From the NCBI GenBank assembly GCA_027924585.1, contig BSBM01000252.1:2232001-2296000 (forward strand): 64,000 nucleotides of DNA, in the 5' to 3' direction. The position numbers were made by a program, and so were the translations under genes. This DNA is from Larix kaempferi (lineage: Eukaryota; Streptophyta; Pinopsida; Pinales; Pinaceae). The notes beneath the pieces are model-generated. The model saw nothing but the letters and a program-made list of their open reading frames with translations, had not been told where the DNA came from and ran no database searches. The stretch's first letter is position 1. Each line of letters opens with the position of its first letter. This document shows, piece after piece, positions 55,967 to 64,000 of the stretch.

Positions 55967-57998
55967 AGTTTCTCACTCAAATGAACAAGAAGTTCCCTAA
56001 GGCAAACTAAAAACAAGTAGCACAAAGAGCACACCACTAAAAAAAGGTCCTAGGTAAATCAAACCAGGCAAACAGATGCCTTCCGGAGAAGAGTCTGGGA
56101 TGATGAGGGCCCATAACAGATCAACGAAGGATGAAGGACAGTTACCCGGGGTCCACAATACAATGACTAAGGGTGCAAGCGCTGGAATCACCCAACCGCC
56201 CTCCCAAAGACCTGCAAGGGATTTCCTCCCACGTCTATCCTAGGTACAGCAGATATACCCTCCGCTGTCACCTGTGTATGAACCTAGAGTCTGATACTAA
56301 GGATACCACAACACCGAAAATTCCTGGGGGAACAGTCACCGGTCGAATCAGAAAGAGTGGGCAGGGTAGCTAAGCCCGAAACTCGAAAGAGTCCCCAATA
56401 CGCAATCCGATCCTGGCGTATGCTCGAACAGAAAGTAGGAGGGGTATTCCCACAAACTGATCTCACATTGACCTACTGCACATGCTCCCAGGCAAATTTT
56501 GAGTGAGGTGGGTTTGCCTAATGATAGTCTCACTACGATTTTTGTGCAATGTGTGATCTTGGGTGGTTTAAGGTGTTTTAAACCCAAGATCCTAACCAAA
56601 ACTAGTTGGTGTAGTGTAACCTAGAAAAGAAAATGTTGCTAGTTCATTTTATTAGAGTTCATTTTAAAGGTTACTTGATTACTCAAAAAGGTAGTGGGTG
56701 TGTGAGAGTGGTTATAATAGAAATAGAGTACTGAAAATGAAATATTTACCACCAAACAAATCTTTTTCTTTTCAATGCAAGTCTTAAAATTATGATCTAG
56801 AATGCATGTGCAAATGCAATTTTTTAATCTTTTGAATGCAAAAAAGGTAAAAATAAAGTCTAAATGTAAAAAATTAAACTCAAAACCTAAGAATGCAGCT
56901 ACTCAAGCAACTAGGTATGCAAAAGAAAACTTGTTCTTTTTGATGCAAAGCACTCTAAAATCTTTTAAGCCACTTGCAAGGTACTCTATTTAGAAAATGA
57001 ATCAAAATTCTTTATGCTTTTCAAAGGTAAGAAACAAAAACTGAAACTAACCTACTATCAAAGCAAAGCAAAGAAACTTTCAGGTTCTCTTTATGAAACA
57101 GTAAAAGCTACCAAATATGACTTTCAAATTCTTATTGATGTAAGCATGCTAAACATTGGGAAAAGAGTACAAAAACTACTTTTAGACCCAAACGAAGCAA
57201 ATGACCTACGAAGAAGTATGGTTTGGTAAAGTCAGGTCTGCACGTAAACAATGCAAACAAGGTCTTGAACAACAGCCAAAACACTTGAGCTTTCACTACA
57301 AAAGAAAAACTAAAAGCATAAGGGAGGACAAGAAACCAACCTAAAAGAGAAATTTCACTCAAATAGATACAAACAGGGTCAAAAAGACTCAAGAGGTTTC
57401 AAATCTAGTGGAAATGGGGCAAGCAAGTTCAATCAGACTCAAATTAGGGTACAAAACACCAAACAGGTCCACAACCCCCCAACTTAAGTCAACAAACCCC
57501 AAAACTTTCCAAACAAGCCCAAATTGATCAAAAGAGGTTCAAATCATGAATGTAGGATCAATACAAGGATGGGAGACCACTTACAGGGGTTTAACATAGA
57601 CCTAAGGTCATCAGGGACCCCCAAAAATGCAGCCACAACCCCCAGATTTGGGTCCACAACCCAAAAACTCAAAAATTTCAAACCCATATTTTGAGCGCTA
57701 CTGTGTATGAAGGAAACTAGCGCTCATAGTAGTATGGGCGCTACTGTACAGAGGAAAAGTAGCGTATGGGCGCTACTGTGTGGTACAAACAGTAGCGTAC
57801 AAGAAAAAAAAGTCTAAAAAAACGGGGTTAAAACCCCCAAACTGGGTCCACAAAGGTTTGCAAGGGCTGGGAAGGGTCTGTAAAAAGCCCAGGAGGGTCA
57901 AACAGAGCCTACTAACTGATCCTAATCAAGAAAATGAACAAAGACCATCAAAAAAGACTGAAGAAATGACCTTGGATACCCCTAAGCAGTTAGGCTTT
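55967..57998 (-). other. 5' leader of the right unit
   Basis: Copy of 47811-49841 with an extra A in the run at about 57815. The GCGCTAC cluster lies at 57693-57800. No supported gene. Confidence 0.5.
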
Positions 57999-58015
57999 CC
58001 CCAGCGGAGTCGCCA
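57999..58015 (-). other. Primer-binding site of the right unit
   Basis: TGGCGACTCCGCTGGGG on the minus strand, 3 nt from LTR 3. Confidence 0.8.
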
Positions 58016-58018
58016 TTC

Positions 58019-59117
58019 TGTTGTGGGGAAAATGCACCTATAGTTCAGGGGAGAAACTACCAACTTACGGTGATAAAGATAGACTTACAAGCATTCTGCA
58101 AGTATAACTAATAAATGAAGAGATTAGGGTTTAGAGATGTAGGCACCTTATTCAGAAGGTTGATCCTAGCTTTTCCTCCCTCGCTCTTCAATGCTTATCC
58201 AGTGTCGCAATGCCCAGACCTGCAAAACAACTTGATACCTTTCTCAAATACATTTGACTACATATATAAGACTGATATTAATAATAGAAGAAAACATCAG
58301 ATTATAAACAAACTGTAATCAAATCCAAGACACATTAATAGATCATATTTGGAAAGAGAAGAATGTCTGATCTTTATTAATGAATGAAAGCAAGTACATA
58401 CAATTATACCTTCCTTCAAGCTTGGCACTTCACGAAACCTAGATTCAAGATCTCCTGCTTCCGTTCTCCAAGGATCCCAACCTCTAAGAAATTGTACTAG
58501 GGTTTACCAAAACTGAAGCACAAGAGAGGGGGATGAAGGTCTCCATTCCTCCAGCATAACTTTGCAATTGGGCTTGGTCCTTTCACATGGCCCTTCTACC
58601 CTCCTTATATAATCAATGAGGAAGAGGAAAAGAAGTTATAACCACTCAAGAGGTTTCCCAACCAACTTAACTTACTCGAATTTCGAGATTTTGACCAAAA
58701 CAAGAGTGTACCCTACTCTACAGTATACAAAGTCGCGTACATATGGCAATGGGCGCTACTTTAAATGAGACAAAGTCGCGTACATATGGCAATGGGCGCT
58801 ACTTTAAATGAGACAAAGTCGCGTACACATGCTACTATTATAACAGTAGAGTCGCGCTCATAGTGAAAAATGGCCAAAAACAGGCTTTTTCTGCTCATTT
58901 TCAGGAGATGGTTTGGTCTGGAAAAATGTTCCTAAGGGTCATATACATCAAATGGGTCAAGAATGAGGTAATTTCAACCATTTTTAGTGTCCCAAATGAC
59001 TCCTCCATCCACAATTGTCCTGTTGTGTGACTGAACTTGATCTCAAGAAGTGTCGTCATGCGACCAAGGGAAACAAGTGTCGTCACGGACGGAGAGGTGT
59101 CATTTCAAGCTATAACA
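58019..59117 (-). repeat. Array LTR 3 (5' LTR of the array), with 43-bp duplication
   Basis: 1099 bp against 1055 in the other two: AGTCGCGTACATATGGCAAT starts at 58731 and again at 58774 (43-bp tandem duplication), and a T run near 58884 is one longer. The outer end TATAACA meets the host frame at GCTGT. Confidence 0.93.
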
Positions 59118-60217
59118 GCTGTGCCATCTAAAACTTGAGCTTCTTCAAATTCAGTTTTGACCTTAATCTTAGAAACAGGCTGTTCTTCTTCTAACATGTA
59201 TCCTTCATCATCCGAAAGGATTCTGATGGGGCTTCTTGGCTGAATAGGAATTTCTTCTTTAGCTACAGGAACTATTTTAATCTCAACTTTCTTTTCATCC
59301 TGAGGATCTGCTACAGGTGATGATTTCTTTTCAAGCAATTCCTTTTTGTCTTCAAATAACGTGAACTTGTTTTTAGTGTGATCTGGAATTTCTTGGGGCT
59401 GACTGTCATCCTGTCCTTTTTCTGATACCTGTTTTGTCACCTTCTTAGCTTTAACATCATGTTTGCTTGTAGGTTTGACTGAATGGCCTAACTTTTGCAT
59501 CATTACTTTCCCCTTGTCAGTCTGCCTTTTTGGTTGTTGATCTTCTCTTTTAGGATGAACACCTGACCAAAACAAAAAGAAGTCCCAAGTCCTTCCCTCA
59601 TGCTGCAACACTGTAGTGATGATTAGTTTGATGATACCATGGTGAAAAAGTGACTGAGAAGTGTGATCATCATGCTGTTTTATCTTGCTTGACATTTTCT
59701 GCAGGATTTTAAAGAAAAAGAAGGGCAGATTCATCTTAGAGATTCCTGCCATATGTTGAAGGAACCTGAGATGATATTTAAATACTAATGAATATCTTCC
59801 TTCACAGGTCACATAACTTTGAAGTATTCTTATGGGTTCAATCCACTCCTTTCTGAATTTTTGAATGAAGATACCCTTATTCCAGTCAGGAGTCACATTA
59901 GGCAACAAATACCTTTGGGGTTCAAACTCAAAAGGTGATTTTTTGAACCAATGTTCACCCTCATTGCTAATCTCAGTAGCTTCTACTATTAATTCCACAG
60001 ATAACTTGAATTTAAGAGCATCCATCATAATCATATCATTTTTAAGTGCTTTAGCAAACTTGCAGGTGACCTGTGTATCGAAGCCATCAATCTTTTTGAA
60101 AAACTTTAACCATCCTGCCTACTGAAAAAGTTCTGCACAGTCAGGAAGCTTCTGAATCCAGGTTAAGTCTGTGGGTTCAGCCCTGTTGACCTTACCACTT
60201 TTGCCACTTTTCCCCAT
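59118..60217 (-). pseudogene. ORF copy 2, N-terminal part (unknown SLFHHGIIK family)
   Basis: From ATG 60217 (MGKSGKSGKVNRAEP) the frame has a single TAG at 60121-60119 and then runs to the array boundary at 59118. Together with 41700-40926 it would give about 625 codons. Visible parts in order: WLKFFKKIDGFDTQV, LSVELIVEATEISNEGEHWF, YVTCEGRYSLVFKYHLRFLQ, PFFFFKILQKMS, SQSLFHHGIIKLIITTVL, DFFLFWSG, then a Lys/Glu/Gln-rich hinge. ORF copy 1 shares the order of motifs. No catalytic motif is recognised. It lies downstream of a Tat-type integrase on the same strand, where some Athila-like elements carry an extra ORF, so it may be such an accessory gene. An independent gene family carried by repeats is the alternative. 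Confidence 0.65.
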
Positions 60218-60849
60218 ATTCTTCTTTTCAGTAAACAGGCACAATCTGTCTTAGGTTTCAAGAAGTGTTTTGTAAACTGATTTCTTATGTTTTGGGCTCC
60301 TTTGAAATTTTCTACAAACCCTTGAACAGACCTTCAAGTTCAATATTCTCTTCTCTCAACCATGCAACTAAGTGGATATGTTCTCCAAGCAAGTGACTTC
60401 ATGAAATTATGATAACTTTCAATAATGTCTAAACCATTTTCATAAACCAATAACACACCTACTGTGTAAGAATGAGCATAACAGATAAATCTGCGAGTCC
60501 TCTCAATGTTCTTTCCAGAATTTTGAATGTATAGGAGAGCAAATGATAAAATTTTCATTCAAACTGTCATTTGTGTTTCCCAGACTGAATACTTTGAATT
60601 TGAGACTATTCCACTACTTTGTTCATGCATATTGCTTATACTAGCTTCAGATAATTATTTCTGTGGTGAAATGCTCATTTTATGATCTATTTTTTCATTT
60701 CCAGCCACCAATTTTTCCAAATAATTGTGCAGCGAAAAAGACCCAAATTTTCCAGCTATAAGGGTTTATATCGGAATACCTGTCAGCTACTCATCTGTCG
60801 TGGCTTACAGCTTCGTTTTGGGGTATCAATGGTCTCCTCTTATGAGAAC
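60218..60849. other. Stretch upstream of ORF copy 2
   Basis: A minus-strand frame at 60558-60340 (72 codons, with LLVYENGLDIIESYHNFMK) may be decayed coding sequence but has no recognised motif. The rest shows nothing. Confidence 0.3.
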
Positions 60850-60854
60850 AGGTG

Positions 60855-62215
60855 TGTAATACCCCCAATTCGACCCTTAGGATATATGAGCCTTTAATGT
60901 AAATCAGTGTACATGTGATGTATGTTTTCCTAGCGTGGAGCTCAAGGCCAAGGCCCCGCTAGTGAAAGCCGAATTTTATTTAAAGGGCAAGTATTTGATA
61001 TTTGATACCATGTGCTCTTAAGCCATGGAAATTGTAATAGGATGTAAATAAACATCAGGCAATATAAAAATCCAAGACTGGCTATGGAGGCAACGAATGA
61101 GAAGGGGCCACGTGTATCCACTAGGGAGTGGTGAGGGGGTTATGGGAGTAAACCATAGGTTGCCATATGTCTTTATGAGAACCCATTTGACCTTTCTAGA
61201 TGACATTTATTCCTGTTGTAAGAGAATGGTTGAAGAATTAAGTCAATGACTTTGATGGAGCATGGGCAGCCCTGAAATTCGTATGGGAAGGTATGGGCTC
61301 TTTTGACTTGTCCCACAAGTCACTCTACATCTTGGGGGTTGCTCCATCCTTATCCCCATTCCATTGTGGAAGTATGGGACATATTTGCCCAACCAAAAAC
61401 GAGCTCCCAGCAATGAGAAAACGAGAAATCGCGACTTGAAGGAAACCCACGTTTTGGGAAGCCAAAAACATCCCGTTTTGGTATTGGACAGAGAAATCCA
61501 ATGGGGGATCCATTGGTAGGAACCTTGGGGCGAATTTGGGAGTAATAGCTACCCCAAAAGCCATGGGAAAACCCAGTTTTTGCAGCTCAGAAAACGAGTG
61601 ACGGATTTGGGTTATTTGCTGAACGAAGCTGTGAGAAATCCGATTGTGGATGTGTGAATAGAGGATGGGATTGCTGAGTCTAGTTTGAAGGGTATGTGGC
61701 TCTGGGTTGGAGCTCAGTGGACTAGCATCCTCCTCCATCTCCTATTGCATGCTTGAGAAACCTAACCGTGTGTTGGCTTAGCATGGTTGTTTGAGTGAAA
61801 CCCTTACTGTGAGGGAGCCATCTAGTTCCTCCTTAGTGGATACACAGCCCAGCTCGGGGGTGATCTCTCAGCTGAAAGAATACAGGCTGGATAGAGATCT
61901 ATGGTTGGGTGGAACGTTGCTCTCACGTAGCCAGTCGTTTGGGCCATTATAATTCGAGATAAGTATTCTTGATGTTAATTCTATGCCTTGCAAGCATTTT
62001 AATTAATGACTGTTGTTTATATGTTGAATGCATGATGAAACTGTGTGCAGATGTATTGTTTAATTCCGCTGTGTTTATATTGAATCGAATCTGCATATAG
62101 AAGTTTTAAATGTTAGTTATTTATGTGCAAAAATTATTGGGGCTAAGTTTATCAAAAGCCCGGTAGGTTGTTAATGTTTCCTTCCCTGTTGTTCAAGGGA
62201 GAAGGGGACGTCACA
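60855..62215 (+). mobile_element. Complete solo LTR (1361 bp)
   Basis: Begins TGTAATACCCCC and ends GGGGACGTCACA, flanked by perfect AGGTG duplications at 60850-60854 and 62216-62220. There is no PBS or internal sequence. The frame at 61738-61325 (minus) has no protein motif and is taken as chance. The plus orientation is assumed from the TGTAATACCCC start common in plant LTRs. Confidence 0.88.
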
Positions 62216-63142
62216 AGGTGTCCTCATATCGTTTCTTTAACTGCTGGTGAATGAATTCGGAAGCCCTAATTTTCGCTGGCGATAAAACACACCTGTCTCC
62301 TCTCCACAGAACACAAGCCACCGTTTTAGCAGTGAGCTCTCCTTCACGAACACTCATGTTCTATAATGATGCATGTAACAAGAGAAATTTGACAGCTAGA
62401 CCGGGATTTGCTGGTTTCTGGGTAACTGATCCCGCATACCATGCAATGATGAGCTTGTTTTACTTCGTGACTAGCAACCAACTCAAATCATGCTCAAACT
62501 GCTGCAAACACGTGTTAAAACACTCACACAAGGTAATTAGACACTCCCATTCTGCATCATGATTGAAATCGGTTCGAAAATTGAAAAAAAACACAGGCCA
62601 CGATATTCCTGTAGCGCGCCCTTTGTTAAAATTTTGTATAGCGCTACAAGAATAACTTTTATGCCAAAATTTAGCAGTTTTTTAACTTTTTGCTAATTTG
62701 TCGGAGGTTCTGGCAGTTATTTGGTTTAAGAAATAAGTTTAACTGTTCTCCAAAGACATTAATGATTCTACTTTTGAAAATATGACTCTCATTGACCCCC
62801 TTTTCAATATAAAAAATCACCAAAATCAAATAAAATCTGAAAAGCATGGGCTAAAAACTTATTCAATCACCCATAAAGTTTCTAAGATGACTAAAACTGA
62901 AACTTAAAATCAAAAATTTAACCGAGGTAGATTCAAAAACAAACCAAAACTGAAGGAAATAAATTGAAAATGGAGAAAAATTTACTGACTTAACATCTGG
63001 CTCTAGCTGCGAGATGAAGTCCTCCCTGTGAGGCTTCAAGAACTTGTAGACTAGTGCCTTCTGTCTTCAATCTAAACTTCCATTGGGCTATGGAGTCTTT
63101 ATTTAATCTCACTCACACCGGTATATACAATGAAAAGTGACA
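62216..63142 (-). other. Probable 3' LTR region of the integrase-bearing element
   Basis: On the minus strand a purine tract TTAAGGAGGGTCAA (63156-63143) overlaps the integrase stop codon and is followed by TGTCACTTTTC at 63142, the layout of a polypurine tract and LTR start. The other LTR end was not found. A dyad TGTAGCGC (62610-62617) / GCGCTACA (62641-62648) lies inside. A plus-strand frame at 62251-62562 has no recognised content. Confidence 0.4.
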
Positions 63143-63152
63143 TTGACCCTCC

Positions 63153-64000
63153 TTAACTGTAGAAATGCTTGAGGAATCGCCCATTGACAGGGCTGAGCAA
63201 CTCCTCCCCTTCAAGGGACTGCAAGATGAATGTATTATTTTCCAAAACTTTAGATATCAGAAAAGGGCCAAACCATAGATTATCAAATTTTCCATGCTTA
63301 CCTTTCTGTTCCTTTCTTGCATCCCATCTTAAAACCAACTCACCTTCTGAAAAAATATGTTCTTTAATATTTCTGTCAAACCTGGCTTTCATTTTAGCTC
63401 TGTACAGCTGTGCTTCTTTGTCTACCTTCTCTCTATTTTGCTGTACCTCAATCATTTCGAAGATTCTTCTTTGTAAATCATCTGGTTCCTCTTGAGAATT
63501 CTGAAGGAACTTCATTACTGGAATTCCCAATTGCACTGGAAATACTGCTTCTGTTCCATACACCAGCTAAAAGGGAGAAGTACCAATGGCTTGCTTTACA
63601 GTAATCCTATCTGCCCACAATGCATATTTCAACATTGAATCCCAAGATCTTTTATTGTGTTTGAGCAACTTCTTGATGCATTGAATGATATTTTTGTTAG
63701 ATGATTCAGCCTGACCATTTCCTTGAGGGTAATAGGGAGTTGAGTGTTTTAGAATAATACCATTTTTCTCACAAAAGGCCACCATTGCCTTGGATTTGAA
63801 TGCTTTGGCATTATCAGTAATCAATCTTTGTGGACAACCAAATCTGCTCAGAATATTATCTTCAATGAAATCCATAATCACCTTATCTGTAGCATTCCTT
63901 GTGGGAATAGCTTCCACCCATTTTGTAAAGAAATCTGTGGCAGTCAAAATCCAATGATGCTGACCTGAAGATGCTGGATTTATTTCTCCAATAAAATCCA
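63153..64000 (-). pseudogene. Tat-type integrase, C-terminal part of pol, partial at window edge
   Basis: The minus-strand frame enters from the right edge (DFIGEINPASSGQHHWILTA) and shows the integrase core: ATDFFTKWVEA with the first catalytic Asp, LITDNAKAF with the second, and PYYPQGNGQAESSNK with the Glu, 35 residues apart from the second Asp (DD35E). After GTSPF a TAG at 63566-63564 interrupts the frame, which continues LVYGTEAVFPVQLGIP, then a helical region and GPFLISKVLENNTFILQSLEGEE (the GPF-type end domain), ending at 63153. No chromodomain follows, as expected for Tat/Athila. Integrase inserts the cDNA in the nucleus. One stop makes this copy probably inactive; RT and RNase H lie beyond position 64000. 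Confidence 0.88.

Larger units (their letters stand above)
41706..59117 (-). mobile_element. Tandem Tat-like gag-protease retroelement: LTR-internal-LTR-internal-LTR
   Basis: Three LTRs (41706-42760, 49862-50916, 58019-59117) enclose two internal regions of about 7.1 kb. The repeat period is 8156 bp and the two internal copies are nearly identical. Flanks GATGT (41701-41705) and GCTGT (59118-59122) match at 4 of 5 positions, and the host reading frame is restored across the whole block, so it entered as one element and was enlarged by LTR-LTR unequal exchange, or duplicated otherwise. Orientation is minus: PBS TGGCGACTCCGCTGGGG just inside the right-hand LTR of each unit, polypurine tract TTAGGGGGCATC just inside the left-hand LTR. 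One ORF of 976 codons per unit encodes Gag-type zinc knuckles and protease; RT, RNase H and integrase are absent. Confidence 0.92.

Noticed and set aside
61325-61738. 137-codon minus-strand frame inside the solo LTR
   Set aside because: It lies wholly in an LTR with TSDs, has no domain, and there is no evidence of translation.
62251-62562. 103-codon plus-strand frame right of the solo LTR
   Set aside because: No recognised motif; it lies in a probable LTR region, so chance is the simplest explanation.

Overview
This window is plant nuclear intergenic DNA made almost entirely of LTR retrotransposons nested in one another. The lineages recognised are a Ty3/gypsy chromovirus with a chromodomain, Tat/Athila-like Ty3/gypsy elements, a Ty1/copia element, gag-protease-only derivatives and solo LTRs. 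Several primer-binding sites match the plant initiator-Met tRNA type. The density and depth of nesting suggest a giant-genome plant; a gymnosperm is plausible but not proven. I found no convincing host housekeeping gene, no tRNA or rRNA gene and no CRISPR array.

Layout. 1-6613 is a minus-strand Ty3/gypsy element (LTR 4618-6613, degenerate PBS, unclassified small ORFs, decayed gag running off the left edge) that carries a foreign LTR fragment (1046-1430) and a MITE-like inverted-repeat element (3855-4108). 6993-11873 is a decayed minus-strand Tat-like gag-pol with an unusual module order. 12772-13192 and 33405-34669 are the two halves of one decayed plus-strand reading frame (ORF copy 1). Between them sits a 20.2-kb chromovirus with very long LTRs (about 4.6 kb) and matching TAAGG target-site duplications (TSDs). 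Its 5' LTR hosts a young copia element (15446-21479) with large tandem-repeat blocks, and its protease is split by a solo LTR (24729-25500, TSD TATAT). 37380-39884 is a plus-strand gag-protease remnant, followed by an LTR-like fragment (39886-40306) whose relative lies inverted at 1046-1430.

The right half is dominated by a tandem array LTR-internal-LTR-internal-LTR (41706-59117, repeat period 8156 bp), a Tat-like gag-protease element without reverse transcriptase. It inserted as a unit, with 5-bp duplications matching at 4 of 5 positions, into a second reading frame (ORF copy 2, minus strand, 60217-59118 continuing at 41705-40926). Further right are a complete solo LTR (60855-62215, TSD AGGTG) and a Tat-type integrase (64000-63153) that runs off the window.

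The most interesting signal is the pair of ORF copies. They are homologous, sharing among others an SLFHHGIIK motif and a YVTCEG motif, and each has been cut by a different LTR element with the reading frame restored exactly across the target site. I do not recognise the family with certainty. Relative ages read from the sequence: the chromovirus is old (about 13 differences in the first 215 bp of its LTRs), the copia element is young (about 3 in 540 bp), and the tandem array is very young.
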